Source: Cervus elaphus (Eukaryota > Chordata > Mammalia > Artiodactyla > Cervidae). Taken from it: 64,000 bases of DNA. Under the pieces are notes generated by a model, which was not told the origin of the DNA, did not search any database, and was given only the letters and a program-made list of their open reading frames with translations. Shown piece by piece: positions 22,520 to 33,369 of the stretch; position 1 is the first letter of the stretch; every line of letters starts with the position of its first letter. The translations under genes and the position numbers were made by a program. The stretch spans positions 61,735,001 through 61,799,000 of the forward strand of contig NC_057829.1 of assembly GCF_910594005.1 (NCBI RefSeq), given 5' to 3'.

Positions 22520-23460
22520 CAGTTAAGGGAGTAGATATGGCTTGGAAAACCTTCTACTCCCAAAGGTCCTTGTCTCCTCCTGCCTAGGAAGGGCTTGATC
22601 AATGATGAAAACAATAGTGATCACTAACGAGGACCACTGCCTGGAGAATAACTTGCTCACCATGGACCACCAGCAGGGACAGGGGACTTGGACGTGAATG
22701 CACGCGGTCTGACTCCAGATGTCACAGCTGTAACCACTTCACTGCACGCCACCGTGACAGCGCTGTTGCTATAGATTTCCTACAAGACATGAATCATCTG
22801 CAGGTAACCTGCAGGGAGGTGCTGTTATCCCTGGGCACAGACAGAACCCGAGAATGAGCTGCCTGCCGGTGTATCCAGCCAGGTGGGGAGTCCAGGAAAG
22901 CTTTATTCTCAGACCCAGGCTGAAAGGTGGGCTGGTGTCTGCAAAGCCCAGACAATGATAGCGATTGGAAACAATCTGCACAGTATTGAAATTGAGTCAA
23001 AGGACCAGGGGAGGAGTTTTCAGGGAGGGCAGAAAGAATTTTTTTAAAGTACTTGTTAAGCTGCTTTGGGCTTCTGCCAAGCCAGTTTGATTCCTTGGAG
23101 GGTCTCTCAGCATCTTCAGTGAACATTCATCAACTGGCCTGGACTAGCTGGGGCAACGGCCTGGAACCTAGCATCCTGGGATAGTTCACAGACACTTGCC
23201 CCCTTCTGACTTCCCCTTAATTGGTCACAGATGGGACACCCGGGGGGTTCCCAGGAGAGAGAACAGGGCAAGTGTGCCTGGAGGGTGGTGTGGGGCCATT
23301 TGGACCCGCTGTCTGCGTCTGCTAAGAGGGGCTCAGAGTTTTTGTTGGATCCTCAGAACAACGTCTGTGGACAAGTAGGGGTGAGTGCTGGTGGGACAGA
23401 GCCCCTCTGGGAGGATTCAGGCACCATCTGCATGGGGCCGAGGGCAGATTTGCACCCAGG
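22520..23460. other. Unassigned repeat-poor intergenic sequence
   Basis: No gene or repeat family recognised. Composition is balanced, and open frames lack domains. Confidence 0.4.
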
Positions 23461-23473
23461 CAAGCAGGTCCAG

Positions 23474-23568
23474 AGCTTCTCTGGTGGCTCAGTGGTAAAG
23501 AATCTGCCTGACAATGCAAGACACTCAAGTTTGATCCCTTACCCAGGAAGATCCCACATGCCATAGAG
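23474..23568 (+). repeat. Bov-tA-type head joined to BovB
   Basis: It reads 'agcttctctggtggctcagt', 'ggtaaagaatctgcctga', 'caagtttgatcccttaccca', 'ggaagatcccacatgcc', a tRNA-headed SINE start. It passes without a tail directly into BovB body sequence. It shares one pair of flanking duplications with that BovB (23462-23473 and 25297-25308), as if inserted as one molecule. Confidence 0.8.
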
Positions 23569-25296
23569 GAAAACAACAGAATGGGAAAGACTAGAGATCT
23601 CTTCAAGAAAATTAGAGATACCAAGGGAACATTTCAGGCAAAGATGGGTTCGATAAAGGACAGAAATGGTATGGACCTAACAGAAGCAGAAGACATTAAG
23701 AAGAGGTGGCAAAAACACACAGAAACTGTACAAAAAACATCTCAGTGACCCAGATAATCACGATGGTGTGATCACTCACCTAGAGCCAGACATCCTGGAG
23801 TGTGAAGTCAAGTGGGCCTTAGAAAGCGTCACTACGAACAAAGCTAGTGGATGTGATGGAATTCCAGTTGAGCTATTTCAAATCCTGAAAGATGATGCTG
23901 TGAAAGTGCTGCACTCAATATGCCAGCAAATTTGGAAAACTCAGCAGTGGCCACAGGACTGGAAAAGGTCAGTTTTCATTCCAATCCCTAAGAAAGGCAA
24001 TCCCAAAGAATGCTCAAACTACCGCACAATTGCACTTATCTCACATGCTAGTAAAGTAATGCTCAAAATTCTCCAAGCCAGGCTTCAGCAATACGTGAAC
24101 CTTGAACTTCCAGATGTTCAAACTGGTTTTAGAAAAGGCAGAGGAACCAGAGATCAAATTGCAAATATCCGCTGTATCATCAAAAAAGCAAGAGAGTTCC
24201 AGAAAAACATCTATTTCTGCTTTATTGACTACACCAAAGCCTTCGACTGTGTGGATCACAATAAACTGTGGAAAATTCTGAAGGAGATGGGAATACCAGA
24301 CCACCTGACCTGCCTCTTCAGAAACCTGTATGCAGGTCAGGAAGCAACAGTTAGAACTGGACATGGAACAACAGACTGGTTCCAAATAAGAAAAGGAGTA
24401 TCTCAAGGCTATATATTGTCACCCTGCTTATTTAACTTATATGCCGAGTACATCATGAGAAACGCTGGGCTGGAAGAAGCACAAGCTGGAATCAAGATTG
24501 CCGGGAGAAATATCAATGACCTCAGATATGCAGATGACACCACCCTTATGGCAGAAAGTGAAGAAGAACTAAAGAGCCTCTTGATGAAAGTGAAGGAGGA
24601 GAGTGAAAAGTTGGCTTTCAGCTCAACATTCAGAAAACTAAGATCATGGCATCTGGTCCCATCACCTCATGGGAAATAGATGGGGAGACAGTGGAAACAG
24701 TGGCAGACTTTATTTTTGGGGCTCCAAAATCACTGCAGATGGTGATTGCAGCCATGAAATTAAAAGACACTTACTCCTTGGAAGGAAAGTTATGACCAAC
24801 CTAGACAGCATATTAAAAAGCAGAGACATTACTTTGCCAACAAAGGTCTGTCTAGTCAAGGCTATGGTTTTTCCAGTAGTCATGTATGGATGTGAGAGTT
24901 GGACTGTGAAGAAAGCTGAGCGCCGAAGAATTGATGCTTTTGAACTGTGGTGTTGGAGAAGACTCTTGAGAGTCCCTTGGACTGCAAGGAGATCCAACCA
25001 GTCCATCCTAAAGATCAGTCCTGAGAGTTCATTGAAAGGACTGATGCTGAAGCCGAAACTCCAGTACTTTGGCCACCTCATGCGAAGAGTTGACTCATTG
25101 GAAAAGACCCTGATGCTGGGAGGGATTGGGGGCAGGAGGAGAAGGGGATCACAGAGGATGAGATGGTTGGACGGCATCACCAACTCAATGGACATGAGTT
25201 TGAGTAAACTCTGGGAGTTGGTGATGGACAGGGAGGCCTGGCGTGCTGTGATTCATGGGGTGGCAAAGAGTCAGACACGACTGAGCAACTGAACTG
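23569..25296 (+). mobile_element. BovB LINE (RTE clade), 5'-truncated
   Basis: About 1.7 kb of BovB, including most of the reverse transcriptase and the C-terminal region, ending at the BovB 3' terminus 'gactgagcaactgaactga'. Together with the SINE head it is flanked by a 12-bp duplication, AAGCAGGTCCAG. BovB supplies the machinery that mobilises Bov-tA and Bov-A2 SINEs, which share its 3' end. Confidence 0.93.
23768..25292 (+). pseudogene. BovB reverse transcriptase, frameshifted
   Basis: The first open part (23768-24679) shows RT landmarks: ASGCDGIPVELFQ near residue 28, a FIDYTKAFDCVDH motif, GVSQGYILSPCLFNLYAEY, and the catalytic YADDTTLMAE (its Asp pair marks the active site). A one-base loss in an A-run near 24607 shifts the frame, and another change near 24715 shifts it again. 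Residues then run on from GSKITADGDCSHE to SQTRLSN at 25292. The endonuclease domain is absent. The element is therefore dead as a source of protein, though most of the RT region is readable. Confidence 0.9.
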
Positions 25297-25299
25297 AAG

Positions 25300-25555
25300 C
25301 AGGTCCAGCTCTGTGAATAAGTCTAGAAGCCCAGCTACCCTGTCCTCAGCTTCCTTCGGTGGGGACAGATACATAGCGCCCCAGCAAAGCACAGTATAAG
25401 GCTTTTGCTTCTCCGGACACGAGCACTGCAATGCCCGCATTTTACAGATAAGGAAATAGAGCCCCTAGAGGAGAAGTAAGACACCCAGGGTCAGGAGCCG
25501 ATGGGGACAGAGCAGAATGCCCTCTGTTTACCTCATCACCATGATGTGTACATTG
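25300..25555. other. Unassigned short gap
   Basis: Contains a MIR-like 'gcattttacagataaggaaa' segment near 25437-25460 and nothing else recognised. Confidence 0.4.
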
Positions 25556-25559
25556 AGAC

Positions 25560-25675
25560 TATGTGTCTGCCTGCCTGCCTATCACATCAGCTTCCACACC
25601 ATTCGTGTTTACAGGCTAACACTCACTCCAGTACCTGGAACTTAGTAAATACTCAATAAATGTTTGTGAAACAGA
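25560..25675 (+). repeat. L2 LINE 3' tail
   Basis: The end 'gtacctggaacttagtaaat' and 'actcaataaatgtttgtg' matches the L2 terminus. Confidence 0.6.
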
Positions 25676-25852
25676 GATGAACTGGGATAGGAAACCCAGG
25701 TCCTTTGAGGAAAGACAAAATTAGAAATCCAGGAACAGTAAACTGTTCCCCACCAGAGTGGCTAGAGTGTGGATAAACAGAGCCAACCCAGCCATCTGGG
25801 GAGGGGCACCCAAGCAGCTCTACTCCTTTCTGCAGTCAAAGTCGGTTCTGCT

Positions 25853-25982
25853 GATCCCCTGGAGAAGGTAATGGCAACCCACTCCAGTGTTCTTGCCTGG
25901 AAAATCCCATGGACAGAGGAGCCTGGCGGGCTATAGTCCATGGGGTCGCAAAGAGTCAGACACAACTAAGCATGCACAGACA
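25853..25982 (+). repeat. Bov-A2 SINE, 3' half
   Basis: It reads 'gatcccctggagaaggtaat', 'ggcaacccactccagtg', 'gacagaggagcctggcgg', 'gtcgcaaagagtcagaca'. The head is missing. Confidence 0.9.
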
Positions 25983-26034
25983 CAAACATTCAGTCCATAA
26001 CAGTACCGAGCAGAACTGAGGGGTTTAGCCCACC

Positions 26035-26399
26035 AGACAACATGTACAAGAATATTTATAGCAGCTTCATTCATAATAGCCCAAGTTTGGAAATGACTCA
26101 AACGTTCAGCAACAAAAATGGATAAATACATTGTGGTGGATCATTATAACGGAATAATGAGCAAGAACAAACCACAAGCAACATGAATGAATCCCACAGG
26201 CATTATGCTGAGTGAATGAAGCTAGATATGAAAATACATAATGTTTAATTCAATTTATATGAAGTAAAACATAAGCAAAAGTAATCTACAGTAATAGAAA
26301 TCAAAATAATGGTTGCATTTGAGAGAATAGTGATGAAAAGGAGCATAATGGAGACCCTGGGCTTCCAGAAAAATTCTGTATTTTTATCTAGGTGATAGT

Positions 26400-26442
<43 letters not shown>

Positions 26443-26500
26443 CACCTAGTTGTACACTTAAAATTGTTATCTTTATGAAGGTTAGATCTTAATGAAAAAA
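26035..26500 (+). repeat. L1M-type 3' region with GT tract
   Basis: It shows 'tatagcagcttcattcataa', 'tagcccaagtttggaaatga', 'gtgagtgaatgaagctagat'-like order and 'cctagttgtacacttaaaat'. A (GT)17 tract lies inside at 26403-26436. Confidence 0.85.
26403..26436 (+). repeat. (GT)17 microsatellite
   Basis: Perfect dinucleotide tract inside the L1M 3' end. Confidence 0.95.
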
Positions 26501-26504
26501 GAAA

Positions 26505-26918
26505 AAGAAATTTTTATCTGGGATGACACGTATGTGGTAGGCTTGCTACCAAGGTCCCTCCCTTTCCCAGTAATTGCCCATTAATATTAGTTAACCACCA
26601 TACTGCTTTTTGTTGAGTTCAGCATCAGAACCATTCTCAATTTGGCACTCCAGCCAGTCTGCTTTGAGAAGAAAACAATTGATGTTCCTTCATGTATACA
26701 CAAGTATCTTAATTAAGAGAGAAAGTATGATGCTATCATCTTCAATTTGTTTCTCCATGCTTTGGGAAAGCCTGGTGGCAGGCTCCCTGAATATTGTGTT
26801 CATTTCCCAGGAGAAAGTGCCTTGGGAAGAGTGTACTTGGGAGCTGGAGAATGAGGGCGTGAGGGGCACACACTGGGAGGGAGCCCCCTGACCAAGGGCT
26901 GGGGGAGTAACCCAGTAT
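26505..26918. other. Unassigned intergenic sequence
   Basis: No gene or repeat recognised. A plus-strand open frame of 93 codons (26610-26891) has no features and no coding support. Confidence 0.4.
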
Positions 26919-26932
26919 CACAGATAACGGTG

Positions 26933-27138
26933 TGTCCTCAGTCGTTCAGTTGTGTCTGACTCTTGTGACCCCATGGACTGTAGCCTGCCAGGCTCCTCCA
27001 TCCACAGGATTTCACAGGCACGAATACTGGAGTCGGTTGCCATTCCCTCCTCCAGGGTATCCTCCCCACCCAGGGACTGAACCTGCATCTCCCGCATTGG
27101 CAGGCAGATTCTTTACCACTGAGCCACTTACGAAGCCC
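26933..27138 (-). repeat. Bov-A2 SINE
   Basis: Reversed Bov-A2 from 'ttcagttgtgtctgactc' to 'ctttaccactgagccac'. Target-site duplication of 14 bp with one mismatch (CACAGATAAC[G/A]GTG) at 26919-26932 and 27139-27152. Confidence 0.93.
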
Positions 27139-27154
27139 CACAGATAACAGTGAG

Positions 27155-27475
27155 GCCCAGCATAGGCTAGATTTGACAGTACCACGTAAAGCAAACTGAT
27201 CTTTCTCTACTAGCAGGAAGGAAGAGGAGGGAGGGAAAGGCTGGACTGCAGGAAATGACACCTCTTGATTTGCCCAAGGTCCTCTGGCAGCTGGAAACAC
27301 AGCCACCCTGTGAGAAGTCACCCCAGCTCCTGGTGTATCATCAGGGGTGCTAACTCTTCCTGTTCATCCTTCACAACTTACAAAACCTTCTAATGAATAC
27401 CTTCTCTCTCATACAGCCACTTGATCTGAACAAAGTGGAAATACCTTTCCTCCATTTGAAATTTTAAAACTGAGG
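27155..27475. other. Unassigned intergenic sequence
   Basis: Nothing recognised beyond a faint MIR-like piece near 27265-27310. Confidence 0.35.
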
Positions 27476-27479
27476 TTTA

Positions 27480-28440
27480 AAATGCTAGAAAAGGTGTGGA
27501 GAAAAGGGAAGCCTCTTACACTGTTGGTGGGAATGTAAATTGGTCCAGCCACTATGGAGAGCAGTGCGGAAGTTCTTGAAAAACTACGCAATGCCTGTCA
27601 TGCACAGCACATGTGTGGGGCCCCTGGATTCTTAGACAACCTGCTTCTGGGTCCAGGTTTCATACCTAGCAGAACAGTTCCCTCACTAGGATCTATTGAA
27701 AGTCAGCCCTTGACCCAAGGGTTTGTAAAATTTTTTTAAATGGGGGAGGGGGATTTTTTTTTTAACTAAAAAATAGAGTTAGGATCCAGCAATCTCACTT
27801 TCATACATACATTAAGAGGAAAACTGTAACTTGAAAAAACATAGGCACCCCAATGTTCGTAGCAGCACTATTTACAATAGCTAAGACACGGAAACAACTT
27901 AAATGTCCGTCAACAGATAAATGGAGGAAGAAGATGTGGTATACTTGTACAGTGGAATATTACTCGGCCATAAAAAAGAATGAAATAAAGCCACTTGCTG
28001 CAATAAGGATATACCTAGAGATTATCAAATGAAGTGAAGTAAGTCAGAAAGAAAAAGGTAAATGTCATATGATATTCCTTATGTGTGGAATAAAATATTT
28101 ATGAAAATTCTAATATTTATGTAACAGAAACACTTAAAGACATAGAAAACAAACTTATAGTTACCAAAGAGGAAGGGTAGGGGGAGGGATAAATTAGGAG
28201 TTTGGGATTCGCAGATACAAACTACTGTATATAAAATAGATAAACAACAAAATCCTACAGTACAGCACAGGGAACTATATTCAATATCCTGTAATAAATC
28301 ATAATGGAAAAGAAAATACAATATTATATATATATATATACACATATATCCAAATCACGTTGCTGCACAGCAGAAGCAACACAACATTGTAAACCAACTA
28401 TGCTTCAATTTTTTTAATTAATTAATTAATTAACTAAAAG
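27480..28440 (+). repeat. L1 3' region, interrupted
   Basis: The first part ('cactgttggtgggaatgtaa', 'ccactatggagagcagtg') stops near 27600. The L1 series resumes near 27765 with 'ggatccagcaatctcactt', 'cagcactatttacaatagc', 'gtggaatattactcggcc', 'gcacagggaactatattc', 'gtaaaccaactatgcttc'. About 160 bases of unrelated sequence separate the two parts. A TTAA repeat (28412-28434) ends it. Confidence 0.88.
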
Positions 28441-28785
28441 AACAATGGTAAAGACCAAAAAAAACAAAAAAACCCCCTAAATTTAGAGATATCATGTAAT
28501 TCACACATAGCTTTGTTAACTAAGCTGACAATTCAAGATTCAAACCCAGGCCTGCTTTACTCCCAACACAGGCTCCTTCTTTGTCTTTTCCTTTAGTTTG
28601 AGTTTTTATTTTTACATCAAAGCTATACATGCAGAAAAATGGCCAAGTCATTCTATAAGATTAGTTATAAAAATAACAGGGCCCCCAACCCCCAGCCCAT
28701 TTGCTTTCCTCGGAGTCAACAACTTTGACCTCTTTAAACTGATTAATTTATAATTGATCTCCACCATATATAGAAAATAGACCCA
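28441..28785. other. Unassigned AT-rich sequence
   Basis: AT-rich DNA with A-runs; possibly diverged LINE material, not named. Confidence 0.35.
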
Positions 28786-28789
28786 AGCC

Positions 28790-29070
28790 AAGTTGAATCA
28801 CTGTGGGGTTTCAGCATACTAAGAGCACAAAGAAGATGCTACAGGCTTCCAGAAAGAGTAGAAATAATGTCACCTACAAAGAGCTGGAAATTCCAATGGC
28901 CTTGATCCTCTCAACAGCAACACTGGAACACAGAAAGCAGTGAAATAATACCTTCAAAATTCTCAATGAAAATGATCCTCAACTTAGAATTCTATACACA
29001 GCCAAAATATCAATCAAATGTGAGGGTAAAATAAAGACATTTTCAGATATTCAAAGTCTCCAAATATTGA
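28790..29070 (+). repeat. L1M-type fragment
   Basis: It shows 'ttctcaatgaaaatgatcct', 'caacttagaattctataca', 'cagccaaaatatcaatcaa' and 'aaataaagacattttcagat', the usual order in the late ORF2/3' part of old L1 elements. Confidence 0.75.
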
Positions 29071-29074
29071 CTTC

Positions 29075-29860
29075 TCCCATCCCTTTTCCCATGAAGTTCA
29101 TAGAGGATGCTCAATCCTTTCCAACTCACCCAACATTTTGTTACCATCAGCCCTTTTCTGTCATCCCTATTCTTGCAGGTCTTACATCTTTTAAAAAAAA
29201 TCCTTTTTCTGTCAGTTTAATAGGACTCTAAGGGAGAAAAAGCAGACCAACTCAGTCAGTTATCACTACCCAGAAGTTATCTGCTTCTATTCATTTTCAT
29301 AAGCCATGGACACTTTCTTCAAACAAAATCTTATACAAAAGACAAATATCGAAGACACACGAAGGTCATATATATTGCATTGCTTGTAGCATAGTTTCTC
29401 CCCATTGGCTAACAGTTAAGAAAGTTGCTGCAAAGTTGCTGCAATAGTTCCCATTAAACTATTTAATGGGAAAGGAATGATCAAATTAGAACAACACCAT
29501 TTTGTACCCATAAATTAATTAATGGATCTAGGTGCTGAGTATCAGTTGCTATTAACACCCCCTACAGCACACACAAAAAATAAGAATGGGACATTGTATG
29601 TACTTTTTGATGAGAGAACATGTTACCACCTAGAGTTGCCAAAGAATCAAAACCTGAAATGTCTGGATCCAGCTATCAATTTACTGGAATGACAGAAGGA
29701 CATGCCGAACTGCATCATCAGTGCACAGTCTGAAAAACCCAGACTGTGCAAGGTCAACTGTTCCTCCACATATAAATTGAAAGAGGAGGAAAGAGGAATA
29801 GAGGGAGAATCTTGGGATTAAAAGAGATTTAAAAGATACATCAAATCAGAAATAGGGTAA
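29075..29860. other. Unassigned intergenic sequence
   Basis: No gene or named repeat recognised. A short tandem of 'aaagttgctgc' units occurs near 29422-29443. Confidence 0.35.
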
Positions 29861-29864
29861 ATGC

Positions 29865-30335
29865 ACACCCATGTTCATAGCAGCACTATTCACCAAAAGC
29901 CAAGAGGTGGCCACCACTCAAATGTCCATTGAGGGATGAGTGGATAAATAAAATGTGGTATAAAAGTACAATAGAATGTTAGTCAGCCTTAAAAAGGAAG
30001 GAAATTCTAATACATGCTACAATATGGATGAATCTTGAGGACTTTATGTTACATAAAATAGGACAGTCACAAAAGGACAAACACTGTATGGTTCCTCTTT
30101 TATGAGATATTCAGGATAGTCAAATTCAGAAAATTCAGAGAATGGAAGTTACCAAGGGAAAGTGGAATAGGAGCTTGTTGTCTAGTGGGTACAGAGTTTC
30201 AGTTTTGCAAGATGAAAAATTCTAGACTTGTTGCTGAACAATGTGACTACACTTAACACAAGTGAACTATACACCTAAAGACAGTTAAGATAGTGAATTT
30301 TATGTTATGCTTTTTACTATAGTTAAATTTTTTAA
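29865..30335 (+). repeat. L1M-type 3' region
   Basis: It reads 'catgttcatagcagcactat', 'gtccattgagggatgagtgg', 'gctacaatatggatgaatc', 'gaatggaagttaccaaggg', 'gtgaactatacacctaaaga', clear old L1 3' sequence. Confidence 0.9.
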
Positions 30336-30339
30336 TTTA

Positions 30340-31225
30340 ACTTTCAAAAGTGGGTAAGACTAAATGGCAGATTGAGGAAGGTGCCCATGGTTGATCACAT
30401 TATATAAAAATGGAGGAAAATGATCTTCATAAAAGTTGGGATAGAATGAAGGAGGTGATCATCATAAAGGTTGGGATGGAGCCATTGGAAGAGAGGAAAG
30501 GAGTGGCATATGGGGACAGGGCATGAAGAGGCTCCTGGAGCTCCTGACCTAGGTGCTGACTGACTAAAGTGGTCACCCAATAATAATCATCATGTTATGT
30601 ATAACATGTGTTTCCTGCAGTTTTCTGTATCTGTTTTGAATGCAATTAAAAAGCAAGACAAAAATACTGGAAAAAAAAAGAAAAGAAAGAAAGTTGCTGC
30701 CATCCTGTTAGCATATTCTGGCCAAATAACTCTTTCATCTGAAAGAGGAGAGTTTGGGAGCGAGGTGACTGGAAACCGGGTCTACCTCACCTCCCCACCG
30801 CTGAGGACTTTGGCAAAGCCCTGTGCTGCCCTGTGTCCCCCCGCTGCCTTCAAAGCCCAGGTCCTGCACACACACAGCCCCCATCCACCCACAAGGGACA
30901 TTCTCACAGAGTTACAACAGCTGAGCTCTGCCTGGGGTCACAGAGAGAAACAGGACTGTGCAGCGTGATAAGCCAGGGTTTCACCCACATGAATGCAGAA
31001 AATAAGACTCGGACGCTTTTGTTGTCAGCTGTCAAATTTCATTTTCTGGTTCCCAAATTCTCTAATGTGAATTCTGCTAAAATCCTTGTGCCACCATAAT
31101 GTGCCGTCACAGGGTCACGACTGCACCAGCCTTCTGTCAGTCTCCACCATGAGTGTCCCAGCATGGAGTCCTTGACTGTTACACAGCCTGCAGCATGCAC
31201 GGGGGGCTGCTGGGGGTGGTAGCTG
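30340..31225. other. Unassigned intergenic sequence
   Basis: No gene recognised. A short imperfect repeat (about 30425-30480, 'gatcttcataaaagttggga' and 'gatcatcataaaggttggga') lies at the start. Confidence 0.4.
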
Positions 31226-31227
31226 AG

Positions 31228-31450
31228 AGTGCAGCTCTGGCTCAGGCTGCCCAGCTTTAAATCTGGGCTTAGGTGACAGCTGCTTATGGTCTCAGGGCCT
31301 CTGTCTCCCCACACATTAAGTGGGGCTTGTAAGTATTTCATAAGGTTGTTATGGGGCCTCAATAAGCTAAAATACATCAAGTCTTCAAAGAGAGCCCGGC
31401 TCAGGGTAAGGAATTGGTACTTAGTAGTAGAGGTAGTAGTTATTGTTCCA
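31228..31450 (+). repeat. MIR SINE
   Basis: It reads 'cagctttaaatctgggctta', 'ggttgttatggggcctcaat', 'gagcccggctcagggtaagg', consistent with MIR. Confidence 0.7.
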
Positions 31451-31461
31451 TTTAAAGGATG

Positions 31462-31842
31462 CAACCCTACAGAAGACCTAAATAGACATTTCTCCAAAGA
31501 AGATACAAATGGCCAATAGGCACATGAGAAGATCTCCTTATTGCTAGTTATTAGAGAAACACAAATCAAAACTATAATAAGGGACTTCCCTGGTGGTCCA
31601 GTAGTTAAGAATCTGCCTTGCAACACAGGGGACACAGGTTCAATACCTGGTCGGGGAACTAAGATCCCACATGCCATGGGGCAACTAAGCCCACACACCA
31701 CAACCACTGAGCTCACGGGTCACAACTAGAGGGGAACTGCATTCAATACTGTGTGATAAACTATAATGGAAGAGAACGTTTATATATATATAACTGATCA
31801 CTTTGCTGAATAGCAGAAATTGACAACATTATAAATCAACTT
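31462..31842 (+). repeat. L1 fragment split by a Bov-tA SINE
   Basis: L1 sequence ('ctaaatagacatttctccaa', 'aaacacaaatcaaaactata') breaks at 31577. After the SINE (31578-31732), L1 3'-type sequence follows ('gtgtgataaactataatgga', 'gctgaatagcagaaattgac'). Confidence 0.8.
31578..31732 (+). repeat. Bov-tA SINE
   Basis: It reads 'gggacttccctggtggtcca', 'gtagttaagaatctgcct', 'tggtcggggaactaagatcc', 'ctaagcccacacaccaca'. It lies between L1 pieces. Confidence 0.92.
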
Positions 31843-32229
31843 CAGTTCAGTTCAGTCTCTCAGTCATGTCTGACTCTTTGTGACCCCATGGGCTGCAGCA
31901 CGCCAGGCTTCCCTGTCCATCACCAACTCCCGGAGCTTGCTCAAATTCATGCCCATCAAGTCGGTGATGCCATCCAACCATCTCATCTTCTGTCGTCCCC
32001 TTCTCCTGCAGCCTACAATCTTCCCCAGCATCAGGGTCTTTTCAAATGAGTCAGTTCTTCGCATCAGGTGGCCAAAGTATTGGAGATTCAGCTTCAGCAT
32101 CAGTCCATGAATATTCATGAATATTCATTCCTTCCAATGAATATTCAGGAGTGATTTCCTTTAGGATTGACTGGTTTGATCTCCTTACAGTCCAAGGGAC
32201 TCTCAAGAGCCTTCTCCAACACCACAGTT
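31843..32229 (-). mobile_element. BovB LINE 3' fragment, reversed
   Basis: Reverse of the BovB 3' region from 'gttcagtctctcagtcatg' through 'catccaaccatctcatcttc' to 'caagagccttctccaacacc'. It is disrupted near 32107-32150 by three near-copies of TGAATATTCA. The reading frame is therefore broken. Confidence 0.9.
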
Positions 32230-32284
32230 CAACTATATATCAATAACATTTTTTAAAAATAAATAATAATAATGCTGCCAAGTA

Positions 32285-32400
32285 CATGGGGTGTATTTAT
32301 CTTTTTAAGTTAGTGTTTTCATTTCCTTCAGATAAATTTTCAGAATCATACAGTAGTTCTATTTTAATTTTTTTGAGGAAACTCCATACTGTTTTACAAT
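32285..32400 (-). repeat. L1 fragment, reversed
   Basis: It reads 'gttctattttaatttttttg', 'aggaaactccatactgtttt', the reverse of an L1 3' region. Confidence 0.7.
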
Positions 32401-32544
32401 GTTGAAGCTGACTCTGGATGAGTCTTCTGTTACATTAAAAGCCACCTAAAAGACGAGGCAGGCAGCTGACACTTGCAAGCAAATGCTGATAACAGGCACC
32501 AAATCCCAAACCTTAAACCTCTTTCAGTACCACCACTTTCACCC

Positions 32545-33110
32545 AAAGATTTGGGAATGATAGTGCTCATTTTACAGTGGAGGGAGCTGAGAGCCAGAGA
32601 TGGAAAGAAACTTGCTCTGTCACCCACTAAGAGCCTGGTAGACTTAGAACTGAAACCCAAGTCTTTAGCCCTCTTTCTACTACACCTACAGTGTGGAAGA
32701 GTCTGGCCATCATGTTCATGGGAGCTCTCCATCACAAGAACAGGAGACGTGAGCAGGGCCAGCCTCAACTTCAGACAGCATGTATTGATTCTCTTCTCTC
32801 TTTTCTTTGCTTCTCTGAGACATCTTGCTCTCAAACCAGCTGCCCCTCTAGGCTAGACTCACCAGCAGCCTTAGTCTCACATCCCAACAGCCAAAGGCCA
32901 AAGAGGACAAAGGTCTCATTTTCCCCAGCCTGAATTTTATTGGCCAAACTTGGGCCACAATTCACCCTTGGGTTGCTCATTGTATGAGTCTGAATCCTGG
33001 TTCCGTGGCTTGGGTAACCTAACCTCTTTATGTCTCAGTTTGCCCATTCTGAAATGAAGAAAATAATTGTACTTGCTTCACTAGGCTGCTGTGAGACTGA
33101 TTCATCCATT
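32545..33110 (+). repeat. MIR fragments (two)
   Basis: One piece at about 32545-32690 ('ctcattttacagtggaggga'), a second at about 32985-33110 ('cttgggtaacctaacctctt', 'tatgtctcagtttgcccatt'). Unassigned DNA lies between them. Confidence 0.65.
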
Positions 33111-33260
33111 AAAAACAAAAACATTCCAGCTACATGCTAGGCAATGTTTAGGTGCTGGAGCCACTGTAGAGGACAAACAGACCCCTCTCTACCCTCGTGG
33201 GGTGTATGGTCTAGCAGTAAAGACAGACATAAAATAGACAAATGCGTAAGCAAATATCTC
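33111..33260 (+). repeat. Ancient interspersed repeat (unnamed)
   Basis: It shows 'ctacatgctaggcaatgttt', 'aggtgctggagccactgtag' and 'gtctagcagtaaagacagac', the same unnamed old family as near 5950 and 34430. Confidence 0.45.
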
Positions 33261-33369
33261 TATTACAGGTATTGTACAGGGCAAGAATAGAGCTCTGTGG
33301 GAGAGAAAGAAAGGGGACCTAGCTCCGATTAAACAAGCCTGACTCTGGGTGTGGTGTGGAATAAACAGT

